64,000 nucleotides of DNA from the NCBI RefSeq assembly GCF_902506575.1, contig NZ_LR732544.1, positions 712,231-776,230 on the forward strand, read 5' to 3'. Numbering within the stretch: the first letter of the stretch is position 1; every line of letters starts with the position of its first letter. The translations under genes and the position numbers were made by a program. The notes beneath the pieces were generated by a model. That model was not told where the DNA came from and did no database searches. It worked only from the letters and a program-made list of their open reading frames with translations. This document shows positions 31,781-40,876 of this stretch, piece after piece. The stretch is from Streptomyces mexicanus (GTDB lineage Bacteria; Actinomycetota; Actinomycetes; Streptomycetales; Streptomycetaceae).

Positions 31781-31848
31781 CGCTGTCCGGCGCCGGGCAG
31801 GGGGCCGGACAGAGTGCCGGACAGGGGTGCCGGCCGACGATGACCGTT

Positions 31849-31900
31849 GGGCCATCAGGCCATCGGGCCGTAGGGCCGTCGGGCCGTCGGGCCGTCGGCA
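31849..31900. repeat. 8-bp tandem repeats upstream of the TetR gene
   Basis: Units of GGGCCGTC (four near-perfect, with flanking variants GGGCCATC and GGGCCGTA) lie about 20-70 bases upstream of the TetR promoter. The number of units may vary between isolates. Confidence 0.6.
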
Positions 31901-31920
31901 GGGCCGTGAGCACAGAATTT

Positions 31921-31951
31921 TTGCAGGACGTGCATGTTTGCATAGGATGCA
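31921..31951 (+). promoter_or_regulatory. promoter and operator of the TetR gene, likely leaderless
   Basis: TTGCAG (31921-31926), 16-base spacer, TAGGAT (31943-31948). The transcript would start at or within a few bases of ATG 31956. TGCAT (31931-31935) and ATGCA (31947-31951) form an inverted repeat overlapping the promoter, a probable autoregulatory site. Confidence 0.5.
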
Positions 31952-31955
31952 TCCC

Positions 31956-32657
31956 ATGTCGGAGAGGGAGACCGCTCGGGGTGGGCTGCGGGAACGGAAG
32001 AAGCGGGCGACGCGTGCCGCGCTGACCGAGGCCGCGGTGCGGCTGGCCGCCGAGCAGGGGGTGGAGAAGGTCACCGTCGAGGCCATCAGCGCCGCGGCGG
32101 GTGTCTCTCCGCGCACCTTCTTCAATTACTTCGCCTCGCGGGACGACGCGTTCCTGATCCTGGACGCGGACGCGGCCGAGCGGATCCGGCGCGCGGTGCT
32201 CGACGCGCCTGCCGCGCTCACCCCGCTGGAGGCCGTGCGGGACGCTCTCGCCTGCGAGTTGGCGGAGGCCGAGCAGCAGCACGAGCTGTGGACCCTGTAC
32301 GCGCAGGTGCTGCGGACCGCGCCGGAGCTGCTGGTGCGCAGCCTCGGCGCCCACCTGGCGGACGAGACGCGGCTGGCCGAGGCCGTCGCCGAGCGTCTGG
32401 CCCCCGCATCCGGCACCGGCGTGATGGAGGAACCCGCCCCGGCGGCCCGTGCGACCGGGCAGGCCGCGGCGGACGCCGAGGAGCGGCGCAAGGCGCTGGA
32501 CCTCTACCCGCGCCTGGTGGCCGCGGTCGCGGGCACCGCGGTCCGGGTCAGCGTCGAGCACTGGTGCTCCCGTCCGGACCAGGGCGCCTTCGCCGACGCC
32601 TTCCGGCAGGTCTTCGCCCTGCTCGCCGCGGGGCTGCCGGCTCCGTCGCGGGCGTGA
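31956..32657 (+). CDS. TetR-family transcriptional repressor
   Basis: 233 residues. The N-terminal HTH is classic: RAALTEAAVRLAAEQGVEKV, VEAISAAAGVSPRTFFNYFA. The C-terminal ligand domain is helical and variable (LTPLEAVRDALACELAEAEQ, LDLYPRLVAAVAGTAVRVSV). It lies directly upstream of an MFS drug-efflux gene on the same strand, separated by 145 bases with a hairpin, so it most likely represses itself and the pump until an inducer binds. ATG 31956 is taken because it coincides with the predicted transcription start; ATG 31947 is in frame but inside the -10 box. Confidence 0.88.
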   Translation: MSERETARGGLRERKKRATRAALTEAAVRLAAEQGVEKVTVEAISAAAGVSPRTFFNYFASRDDAFLILDADAAERIRRAVLDAPAALTPLEAVRDALACELAEAEQQHELWTLYAQVLRTAPELLVRSLGAHLADETRLAEAVAERLAPASGTGVMEEPAPAARATGQAAADAEERRKALDLYPRLVAAVAGTAVRVSVEHWCSRPDQGAFADAFRQVFALLAAGLPAPSRA

Positions 32658-32722
32658 CACCACGTGACCGCCGCCGGGCGTGACATCGCGCCCGCGCCGT
32701 CCCGCACCTCTCCGACACACCG

Positions 32723-32748
32723 CCGCCCGCGCCCCGTCGCGCGGGCGG
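32723..32748 (+). terminator. hairpin between the TetR and MFS genes
   Basis: Perfect 10-bp stem CCGCCCGCGC/GCGCGGGCGG with a six-base loop. It could end the repressor transcript or attenuate read-through into the pump gene. Confidence 0.6.
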
Positions 32749-32802
32749 TGCGCCGACCTCTGTGATCCGTCGACTTCCGTGAACTGAGCCGAAAGAGCTG
32801 TC

Positions 32803-34392
32803 GTGACCTCACCGCCGGCGCCCGACCAGGCGCCCACCTCCATGTCCAACCGCCAGATACTCCAGGCGATGTCCGGCCTGATGGCCGGAATGTTCGTGGC
32901 GATCCTCGCGGGCACCGTGGTGTCCAACGCCCTGCCCACGATCATCGCCGACCTCGGCGCCAGCCAGTCCGCCTACACGTGGGTCGTCACCGCGGAACTG
33001 CTCGCGATGACCGCGACGGTGCCGCTGTGGGGCAAGCTGTCGGACCTGTACAACAAGAAGCTGCTGTTGCAGCTGTCGCTGAGCATGTTCGTCGTCGGCT
33101 CGCTGCTGGCGGGCTTCTCGCACGGCGTCGGACTGCTGATCTTCAGCCGCGTGGTCCAGGGCACCGGCGCGGGCGGTCTGACCGCACTGGCCCAGGTCGT
33201 CATGGCCTCGGTCATCCCGCCGCGCCGGCTCGGCAAGTACGCCGGCATGTTCGGCGCCGTCTTCGCGGTCGGCACCGTGGCCGGGCCGCTGGTCGGCGGT
33301 GTCCTGGTCGACACCTCGTGGCTGGGCTGGCGCTGGTGCTTCTTCATCGGCGTGCCGTTCGCCCTACTGGCCATCGTGCTGCTGCAGCGCACGCTGCAAC
33401 TGCCCACCGTCCGCCGCGAGGTGCGCATCGACTTCCTCGGCGCCTTCCTCATCGTGGCGGGTGTGTGCGCGCTGCTCATCTGGGTGTCGCTGGCCGGCAA
33501 CCAGTTCGACTGGGCGTCCTGGCAGACCGCCGCGCTCACCGTGGGCGGAGTGCTGCTGCTCGCCGCCGCCGTGGTCGTGGAGGCCCGCACCCCCGAACCG
33601 GTCATCCCGCTGGACATCTTCCGCAACCGGACCGTCACCCTGACCACGGTCGCCAGCCTGCTGGTCGGTGTGGCCATGTTCGGCGGCACGGTGTTCCTCT
33701 CGCAGTACTTCCAGATCTCGCTGGGCAAGTCGCCGACCGTCGCGGGCCTGATGAGCCTGCCGATGATCCTCGGTCTGCTGGTGTCCTCCACCGTCGCCGG
33801 CCAGGTGATCAGCAGGACGGGCAAGTGGAAGCGGTACCTGGTGGCGGGCGCCGTCGTCATGACCGTCGGTCTGGCGCTGCTGTCCACCATCGACGCCGAC
33901 ACCTCCTTCGCCGTGCTCAGCCTGTTCATGGTGGTGCTCGGGGTGGGCGTCGGCATGCTGATGCAGAACCTGGTCCTGGCCGCGCAGAACGACGTGGCCG
34001 CCGGCGAGCTGGGGGCCGCCACGTCCGTGCTGTCCTTCTTCCGCAGCATGGGCGGCACCGTCGGTACCAGCGTCCTCGGCGCCATCCTCGCCCACCGGGT
34101 CACCACCGAGATGACCAAGGGCCTCAAGGCCGCGGGCATCACCCCGACGTCCGGGGGCTCGGGCGGCGGGTCCGGGGTGCCGGACGTGAAGACCCTGCCC
34201 GCCCCGATCCGTTCGATCGTCGAGCACGCCTACGGTGTCGCCACCGCCGACCTGTTCCTCATCGCCGCGCCCTGCGCGCTGCTCGCTCTTGTCGCGGTCG
34301 TGTGCGTCAAGGAGAAGCCGCTGAAGACCACCAGCGGCATGGAACGCCTCGCCGAGGAGGCCGACCCGGCCCCGCCCGCTCCGGTGGGCTGA
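32803..34392 (+). CDS. MFS drug transporter, DHA2 (EmrB/QacA) family, 14 TM
   Basis: 529-residue efflux pump. Fourteen hydrophobic segments can be counted, starting with MAGMFVAILAGTVVSNALPT. Family motifs include ALPTIIADLGASQSAYTWVV (motif D-like), PLWGKLSDLYNKKLLLQLSL (motif A, G-x-L-s-D-x-x-x-k-k) and VFAVGTVAGPLVGGVLVDTS (motif C, G-x-x-x-GP-x-x-GG), diagnostic for antiporters that expel drugs in exchange for protons. GTG 32803 is chosen; the ribosome site (AAGAG) is weak, consistent with translational dependence on the upstream TetR transcript. Control is probably by the adjacent TetR protein. A 15-bp terminator follows. Confidence 0.92.
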   Translation: MTSPPAPDQAPTSMSNRQILQAMSGLMAGMFVAILAGTVVSNALPTIIADLGASQSAYTWVVTAELLAMTATVPLWGKLSDLYNKKLLLQLSLSMFVVGSLLAGFSHGVGLLIFSRVVQGTGAGGLTALAQVVMASVIPPRRLGKYAGMFGAVFAVGTVAGPLVGGVLVDTSWLGWRWCFFIGVPFALLAIVLLQRTLQLPTVRREVRIDFLGAFLIVAGVCALLIWVSLAGNQFDWASWQTAALTVGGVLLLAAAVVVEARTPEPVIPLDIFRNRTVTLTTVASLLVGVAMFGGTVFLSQYFQISLGKSPTVAGLMSLPMILGLLVSSTVAGQVISRTGKWKRYLVAGAVVMTVGLALLSTIDADTSFAVLSLFMVVLGVGVGMLMQNLVLAAQNDVAAGELGAATSVLSFFRSMGGTVGTSVLGAILAHRVTTEMTKGLKAAGITPTSGGSGGGSGVPDVKTLPAPIRSIVEHAYGVATADLFLIAAPCALLALVAVVCVKEKPLKTTSGMERLAEEADPAPPAPVG

Positions 34393-34424
34393 CCGGTACC
34401 GGACCCGGGGAACCGGATGCTCGC

Positions 34425-34458
34425 CGAAGGGGCGGTGCGTGCGCGCACCGCCCCTTCG
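34425..34458 (+). terminator. strong terminator after the MFS gene
   Basis: Perfect 15-bp stem (CGAAGGGGCGGTGCG and complement) closed by TGCG, 32 bases after the stop. Between it and the next gene (34459-34734) no gene was found, including no candidate lanthipeptide or thiopeptide precursor. Confidence 0.85.
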
Positions 34459-34734
34459 CCGTGCGCGGGGGGCGTCCGGGCCGCCGCGAGGCGTGGGCCC
34501 GGTCGGTGATCCGCACGCCGGCCGTCCGGACGGGGGCCGGGGGGCGGCGCGCCGCGCCGTCGTGGTCCCACCGGCGCGCCGGCGGGAAACCGGCGCGTCG
34601 GCCGGCCGTGCACGGGCAGCGGCATACCTCCCGCGCACACCTGTTGATCATATGACCAATGCTGGCGGCGCTTTGGAGCACTCACGGGCCGGACATCACA
34701 GGGGTGGTTCCCCTCTCCCCGGCAAGGAGGCCGC

Positions 34735-35712
34735 ATGGTGCGGGTCGAGCGTTTACTGGCCGACTGCCTGGACGACGCACGTGCCGAGCCGCTCGGCTGC
34801 GTGCCCCTGGCGGCGGAGGACGCCGGTTACGCGGCGGCCCGCAGGGTCTTCCTCACGGCGGGGTTGCAGGCCCCGCGCGCCCCCACCCCCGAAGCCGGCT
34901 GGGGGCAGCTCGACGTGGCCTGCGCAGCACCCGGTCCCGAACCGCGGCCGTATGAGCAACTCACCTTAGTTGTACGGGAGTTGACCGACACCGGGCAGGC
35001 CCGTGACTTCTTCTTCATGCACAAGCCGCCGGGGCTGCGCGTCCGGTTCCGGGCGGCGGACCCCGCCCGCGTCCAGGAGCTGCGCGCCACCCTGCTGCGG
35101 TGCCTGGCACCCGGGCGGCGGACGGACACCTGGGCGCGGCCCGTGCCGAGTGTGTACGAGCCGGAGACGTATCTGTTCGGCGGCCCGCGGTCCATGCCCT
35201 TCGTGCACGGGTTGTTCACCGCCGACTCCCGGGCCTGGCTGGAGGTGCACACCGCCGCGGCCGGCGCGCCCGCACCGCCCGCCTGGCGGGTGTCACTGGC
35301 GCTGCTGCACACGGTGTTCGACGCCCTCGGCATCGTCGGCTGGGAGCACCGCGGGGTCTGGCAGGTCGTCCGGGAGGAGACCGGGCGCCGGCTGCCGCGC
35401 GGGCTGGACGCACCGGACCTGCGACGGGCCGCCGCCGGCATCCGCGACTACTGGCAGTCGAGTCCCGAGGCCCGCCTCGAAGCACTGCCGAAGGCCTGGC
35501 GGGACGCCCTGGGCGAACACCTTCAGACGGTGGAGCGGGCCGCCCGGCAGTGGCGCACCCACTACTTCGCCTCCGGCGAGGCCACGGTGGGCCCGCGCCG
35601 GGCCGCCGCCCACCACGTGGTCTTCCACTGGAACCGGGGCGGACTGTCCACGGCACGCCAGTGCCTGCTCACCGAGGCGCCCGCCGCCGACGGCCAGGAG
35701 GAGGCGCGATGA
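34735..35712 (+). CDS. thiopeptide-type bacteriocin biosynthesis domain protein (split LanB elimination domain)
   Basis: 325 residues. The region from about 60 to 310 (YEQLTLVVRELTDTGQARDF, FFMHKPPGLRVRFRAAD, SVYEPETYLFGGPRSMPFVH, WRVSLALLHTVFDALGI) is the SpaB_C / TIGR03891 domain, the glutamate-elimination half of split lantibiotic dehydratases, which removes glutamate from glutamylated Ser/Thr to make dehydroalanine or dehydrobutyrine. Key residues RFR and the YEPE-x-x-x-FGG motif are present. ATG 34735 follows AAGGAGG. It overlaps the glutamylation gene by four bases (ATGA), so the two are coupled. Here elimination precedes glutamylation. No precursor or cyclase gene is adjacent. Confidence 0.85.
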   Translation: MVRVERLLADCLDDARAEPLGCVPLAAEDAGYAAARRVFLTAGLQAPRAPTPEAGWGQLDVACAAPGPEPRPYEQLTLVVRELTDTGQARDFFFMHKPPGLRVRFRAADPARVQELRATLLRCLAPGRRTDTWARPVPSVYEPETYLFGGPRSMPFVHGLFTADSRAWLEVHTAAAGAPAPPAWRVSLALLHTVFDALGIVGWEHRGVWQVVREETGRRLPRGLDAPDLRRAAAGIRDYWQSSPEARLEALPKAWRDALGEHLQTVERAARQWRTHYFASGEATVGPRRAAAHHVVFHWNRGGLSTARQCLLTEAPAADGQEEAR

Positions 35713-37470
35713 GCGGGGCGCAGGTACCGGCACAGGCGCACGACGCCCGGGACGCGGCGCTCGGGGCGACGGCGCTGCTGCGGCTGGGCGGGATGCCCGG
35801 CGAGGCGTGGCCGGCCGGCGCCGCCCCCCACCTGTTCGAGGGCGCCGCCCGGCACGCCGACACCGTCGAGCGGCTCGCCGCGCAGTGCCGGGCGCTGGCC
35901 GACCGGCTGGGTGCCGAGGTGGTGCCGCACCCGCTGCTGGCCCCCGCCGACCGCGGAGCCGTGCTCGCCCTGCGGCGGCGACTGCACTCGGGCACACCGC
36001 CCCGGGTGCCGGACTGCCTGCTGCGGCGGCAACCCCCCGCCGTGCCCGCCGACCTCACCGAGCAGGCCCACGCCCTGCTGGACGAGGCCGAGGCGGCGGA
36101 GACGGACCTGAACGGGCTGCGGCAGGCGGTCGCGGCCGAACAGCGGCGGGTGGCCGAGCAGGGGTGGCGCACGGCCCGCGCCAGCCCGGGGCTGCGGGCG
36201 TTCGTGGACAGCGCCGCCCCCGGGCTCGCCGAGGACGTGGCCCAGCGGCTCGCCTCGGGACAGTCCTGGTCGGGCAGGCAACTGCGCAAACGTGCCGCGT
36301 ATCTGTGGCGGATCCTGGGCCGGGCCGCCGCGAAGACCACGCCGCGCGGCTGGGCGGGCCAGATCGCCGCGCTCCCGGTGACCTGCGGGCCGGGCGGCTG
36401 CCCGGCGCTGCTTTCGCCCGGCACGCCCCTGGGCGCGCTCGCCGCCCTCGCCGTGGAGAACGTGCACCTGATCAGGGCGCGCTCGGCCCCGCCGGACCTG
36501 CGCACCGCCGACCCGCGGACCCTGCTGGCGCCCGCGCCGCTGCACTTCGCCGAACCCGCCGCGATCCCGCCCGGCGAGGGGCCCGGGCAGGTGCGCTGTT
36601 ACGTCGTCGATCCCCGCGACCCCGGCCGGCTGCGGCAGGTCGTACTGCGCCGCACCGGCGTGCTGGAGGCCGTGCTGGCCCTCCTCGCGGACGGGCCGCG
36701 CACGCTCGGCGACCTGGAGGGCACCCTGCCGGCCCTGGCCGCGCCGGCCGGGCGTCCCGCGCCCGCCGCCGGCGTGGTGCGCGGGTTCCTGCAGCATCTG
36801 CACTCCCTGGGCGTGGTGCAGGTCTGCCGGGCGCCCCGGCAGCATCGCAGCGGCTGGGTACCGGCCGGCACGGTCGCCTCCTGCGGCACCCTGCCGCAGG
36901 CACCGGCGGGCTCCGGGTCCGGTGCCTGGTTCCTCGACTCCTACCGCCGCCCCGGCGCCGACGCCGCCGTGCCCGGGCCGGCCGTCGCCCGGGTCGCGCA
37001 CGGGCTGCGGATCGCGGCCCGCATCGCCGCCCTGCGCGCCGCGCGACGGCGTCCTGCCGCCCTGGCCGGTCGACTGCCTGCTGCGCCCCCTGCCCTGCCC
37101 CGACGGGCTCGCGCCGGTGGCCGTGCTGGAGACCGCCTCGGCCGCCGGGGTGCTCGACGCACGGTTCGCCGACGGGCTGCGCGCCCTGTACGGCGGCTAC
37201 GGCAACAGCGACGCCTACCGCGCCTTCCTCGCCGCCGTCGAGCACCGCACCGGTGTCCGCTTCGTCGACCTGCTCGTGCCGCCGCTGACCGAGCGGGCCG
37301 CCAACGCCGTACGCCGCCCCGTCACGACCTCCTGGTGGACCGGCGACCCGGACCCCACGCCGTACTACGGCCGGCCCGGCCGGCACGCGCGCTACCTTCC
37401 GCTGGACCGCATCAGCCTGCGCCGCAGCCGCGGCGGGCTCCGCGCCCAGGCCGACCGCCCGCGCCGCCGC
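35709..37470 (+). pseudogene. lantibiotic dehydratase (glutamylation domain), frameshifted and truncated
   Basis: ATG 35709 follows AGGAGGAGG and encodes a Lant_dehydr_N-type protein: ADTVERLAAQCRALADRLGA, LRRRLHSGTPPRVPDCLLRR, RKRAAYLWRILGRAAAKTTP, RGWAGQIAALPV and SAPPDLRTADPRTLLAP. Near 37044 (AARRRP) the frame breaks; homology resumes one base over as DGVLPPWPVDCLLRPLPCPD and continues through ALYGGYGNSDAYRAFLAAVE to PLDRISLRRSRGGLRAQAD, then ends at about 37460 against a tandem repeat. Relatives have about 800-900 residues, so some 250 C-terminal residues are gone. tRNA-Glu-dependent glutamylation is therefore unlikely, unless the break and the missing tail are assembly errors. Confidence 0.7.
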
Positions 37471-37474
37471 CCCG

Positions 37475-37542
37475 GGTCGGGTGTGCGGTGCGATCGGTGG
37501 TCGCACCGGTCGGGTGTGCGGTGCGGCCGGTGGTCGCGCCGG

Positions 37543-37545
<3 letters not shown>
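37475..37545. repeat. 33-bp tandem repeat at the end of the pterin-synthase gene
   Basis: Two units starting GTGTGCGGTGCG at 37481 and 37514 (period 33), each with CGGTGGTCGC[AG]CCGGTC. The second touches the stop of the minus-strand gene at 37543. It lies exactly where the lantibiotic dehydratase is cut off. Confidence 0.7.
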
Positions 37546-38073
<528 letters not shown>

Positions 38074-38113
38074 TCAGGTCAGGCGTCTCTCTCGGGTCAG
38101 GCGCCCTCTCATG

Positions 38114-39115
38114 TCACGCCTCTTTCCCATGGCTGACGTCCGTCCCGTAGCGGATGCGGTGGCACAGGGCCGGGATCCGGCCGTCGGCCAGCTTCGGCAT
38201 GACCTCGGGCAGATCCTCGAACGCGCTTTCCCCGGTGATGAGGGCGTCGAGTGCCGGGTCGGCGAGCAGGTCGAGCGCGAGGGCCAGCCGGTCGCCGTGG
38301 GTGCGGCGGGTGCGGTGGGCCGGGGAGACGGTGCCGACCTGGCTGCTGCGCAGGACGAGCCGCCGGGAGTGGAAGTCCTCGCCGAGCGGGAGGGAGACCT
38401 TCCGGTCCCCGTACCAGCTCAGTTCAAGGACGGTGCCCTCGGCGGTGAGCAGGGAGAACGCGCGGGCGAGGCCCTGCTCGGTGGCGCTGGCGTGGACGAC
38501 GAGGTCGCAGCCGCCGAGCGCGTTCTCGGGAGTGGCGAAACCGACGCCGAGGGCGTCGGCGACCTCGGCCCGCGCCGGATCGATGTCCACCAACTGGACG
38601 CGCACGCCCGGGAATCGGGCCAGCAGCGCGGCCACCGAACAGCCGACCATGCCGCCACCGACCACCGCGATCCGGTCGCCGATCAGCGGGGCGGCGTCCC
38701 ACAAGGCGTTCACGGCGGTCTCGACGGTGCCGGCGAGCACGGCCCGCCCGGCGGGGACCGTCTCCGGTACGACGGTGACGGCGCTCGCGGGGACGACGTA
38801 GCGGGTCTGGTGCGGGTAAAGGCAGAACACGGTCCGCCCGGTCAGCTCCTTCGGCCCCTCCTCGACGACGCCCACGTTGAGGTAGCCGTACTTCACCGGC
38901 CCGGGGAAGTCCCCCTCCTGGAAGGGCGCCCGCATCACCGCGTACTGGCCGGCGGGGACACGCCCTTCGAACACCAGGGTCTCGGTGCCCCGGCTGACCC
39001 CGGAGTACAGCGTGCGCACGACCACCTCTCCCGCGCCGGGGTCCGGCAGGCTCGCCGCACGTATCTCGCCGTGGCCGGGCGAGCGCAGCCAGAAGGCGCG
39101 GGCGGTGCTGTTCAT
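38114..39115 (-). CDS. zinc-binding alcohol dehydrogenase-like oxidoreductase
   Basis: 333-residue medium-chain dehydrogenase. The catalytic domain starts MNSTARAFWLRSPGHGEIRA and includes LYSGVSRGTETLVFEGRVPA; the Rossmann site is IAVVGGGMVGCSVAALLARF with QLVDIDPAR. The usual zinc-ligand cysteines are absent at the GVSRGTE position, as in the related BchC-like/DHQS-like subgroup often found with pterin genes. ATG 39115 follows GGAGG. It is the first gene of the pair with the pterin synthase and is divergent from the CDP-alcohol transferase. The substrate is probably a sugar-like or pterin-like alcohol. Confidence 0.82.
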   Translation of the reverse strand: MNSTARAFWLRSPGHGEIRAASLPDPGAGEVVVRTLYSGVSRGTETLVFEGRVPAGQYAVMRAPFQEGDFPGPVKYGYLNVGVVEEGPKELTGRTVFCLYPHQTRYVVPASAVTVVPETVPAGRAVLAGTVETAVNALWDAAPLIGDRIAVVGGGMVGCSVAALLARFPGVRVQLVDIDPARAEVADALGVGFATPENALGGCDLVVHASATEQGLARAFSLLTAEGTVLELSWYGDRKVSLPLGEDFHSRRLVLRSSQVGTVSPAHRTRRTHGDRLALALDLLADPALDALITGESAFEDLPEVMPKLADGRIPALCHRIRYGTDVSHGKEA

Positions 39116-39225
39116 AGGGGGTCCTCCTGAACGATCGGGACGCTCTCCACGTACCGAGGTGTGCACAGGCCGCGCACAACGTACGCGGCGGCGATCGACT
39201 CTGTCACTCGGCCGGAGGGTGTGCG

Positions 39226-40056
39226 GTGGCCCGGAACGACACGTACGACGCGAGGCCCGCGCGACGGGAGACCGCCGTGGGGGCGGGCGCGCAACTGCTG
39301 CTGCTCCTCCTGCTCGGCGCGGCGGCGGGGCTGGGCCCCGTGGGCTGGGTGTGCGGGCTGGCCTTCGCGGTGGCCGGCTGGGCGGTGCTGTCCCGCGCGC
39401 TGCACCGGGCGCGGCTGCGCCGCTTCGGTCCGGCCAACCGGGTCACCCTGGGCCGGGCCACCCTCGTGGGCGGGGTGACGGCGCTGGTCGCGGACTCGTT
39501 CGTGAGCGCGCCGCCGGTGCCGGTGCTGGTCGTGCTGACGGCAGTGGCGCTGGTGCTGGACGGCGTGGACGGCAGGGTGGCCCGCCGCACCGGCACCTGC
39601 TCGCCCCTCGGCGCCCGCTTCGACATGGAGGTGGACGCCTTTCTGATCCTGGTGCTCAGCGTCCACGTCGCGCGGGACATCGGCCCGTGGGTACTGCTCA
39701 TCGGCGGCATGCGCTACGCCTTCGTGGCCGCCGCCCGCGTCCTGCCCTGGCTGAGCGCACCCCTGCCACCGAGCACCGCCCGCAAGACCGTGGCCGCCCT
39801 CCAGGGCGTCCTTCTGCTGACGGCCGACTCGGACCTGCTGCCGCACGCCACCGACGTGGGTGTGGTGGCCGTCGCCCTGGCCCTGCTGGTGTGGTCGTTC
39901 GGGCGGGACGTGGGGTGGCTGTGGCGGGTGTCGCGGGGGGTGGCTGCGGCCCCGGCGGCAGGTGCGGTGCGGCGGGCCGCCCCTGGCGCGGTTCCCGTCA
40001 GGGCCCCCGCCGGGCACGCCGCCGAGGAGCTGCTGGAGTCCGCGCGGGTGGCATGA
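39226..40056 (+). CDS. CDP-alcohol phosphatidyltransferase family membrane protein
   Basis: 276 residues with about six transmembrane helices. The full catalytic signature D-x2-D-G-x2-A-R-x8-G-x3-D-x3-D is present as DGVDGRVARR...GARFDMEVD (about residues 105-130). Such enzymes transfer a phosphoalcohol head group from a CDP donor. GTG 39226 follows GGAGGG. It is divergent from the dehydrogenase/pterin-synthase pair, a combination that recurs in Streptomyces. The C-terminal 60 residues are Ala/Pro-rich and cytoplasmic. The acceptor and donor are unknown. Confidence 0.88.
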   Translation: MARNDTYDARPARRETAVGAGAQLLLLLLLGAAAGLGPVGWVCGLAFAVAGWAVLSRALHRARLRRFGPANRVTLGRATLVGGVTALVADSFVSAPPVPVLVVLTAVALVLDGVDGRVARRTGTCSPLGARFDMEVDAFLILVLSVHVARDIGPWVLLIGGMRYAFVAAARVLPWLSAPLPPSTARKTVAALQGVLLLTADSDLLPHATDVGVVAVALALLVWSFGRDVGWLWRVSRGVAAAPAAGAVRRAAPGAVPVRAPAGHAAEELLESARVA

Positions 40057-40092
40057 GGTCATGTGGCGCACGAACGGCCCGCGTCGCGACGC

Positions 40093-40632
40093 CTATCCGA
40101 TGCCTGCCGCGTCGAGCAGCCGGACCAGGTCCTTGCGGCCGTATCCCAGCAAGGCGGCACGGTGGGTGGCCATGAGCATCAGGTGCGCGACGATCTGCGC
40201 CGAGCAGCCGTTGCTGTCGTTGCCGAGCCACTCGTGGGGTTTCTCGATGCCCAGGCTGTTCATCACAAGCCCGTGTTCGCGACGCACCTGCGCGACCGTA
40301 CCGGCCACGGCGTCCAGCAGCGACTTCCCCGGGCGCTCGCACTCCAGGGCGAAACCGCCCATGTCGACCGGTACGCAGCCCTCTGGCGGACGTGCCCTCA
40401 GGTCCGCATACCGCGCGTCCTGGAACCCGTCGGTCCCGAAGGAGTCGTGCACCAAGCGGAACCGGTGAAAACCCGGTGGCACGGGGGGCGGTGGGGGCGT
40501 GTACTCCCAGCCCGCGTCCTCGTACAACTGCCGCTTGACCTCTTCCTCGTCGGCGAGGGTCACGGTGAAGCCCGTGTCGTCGTTGCGACCGGTCACGGTG
40601 CCGTCGGGGTTGTGGCGGAAGAACAGTCCCAT
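40093..40632 (-). CDS. hypothetical protein, 179 aa
   Basis: Starts MGLFFRHNPDGTVTGRNDDT. A short N-terminal strand region is followed by a proline linker (WEYTPPPPPVPPGFHRFRLV) and an alpha-helical domain with SLLDAVAGTVAQVRREHGLV and MNSLGIEKPHEWLGNDSNGC, then LMATHRAALLGYGRKDLVRLL. No signal peptide or membrane segment. I recognise it only as a conserved actinobacterial hypothetical. It stands alone, 37 bases after the end of the convergent membrane transferase gene. Confidence 0.6.
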   Translation of the reverse strand: MGLFFRHNPDGTVTGRNDDTGFTVTLADEEEVKRQLYEDAGWEYTPPPPPVPPGFHRFRLVHDSFGTDGFQDARYADLRARPPEGCVPVDMGGFALECERPGKSLLDAVAGTVAQVRREHGLVMNSLGIEKPHEWLGNDSNGCSAQIVAHLMLMATHRAALLGYGRKDLVRLLDAAGIG

Positions 40633-40876
40633 GTCGTGCGTCTCCTTCGATTCCCGGTGAGCCGGAAGATCCGGTCACCTCCTCGAACGAGCGGCCTCCA
40701 CCGCCTGTGCCCGCACCCTGCGATATCACCCGATCGCGTGACGGTTCGCGGATCCGATGACCGTCCGTCGCCGTCCTCGGCCACTCACACGAAAACCCCC
40801 TTCGCGTTGCACCCGAGTGTGCAAGCTCGACCTCTTGCTGACGACACGGAGCGGCGTTTTCGCATCATGCGCCCGC

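Noticed and set aside
34459..34734. Precursor peptide gene for the split lantibiotic dehydratase
   Set aside because: The only short frame (from ATG about 34657) overlaps the next gene and has no Ser/Thr/Cys-rich core peptide.
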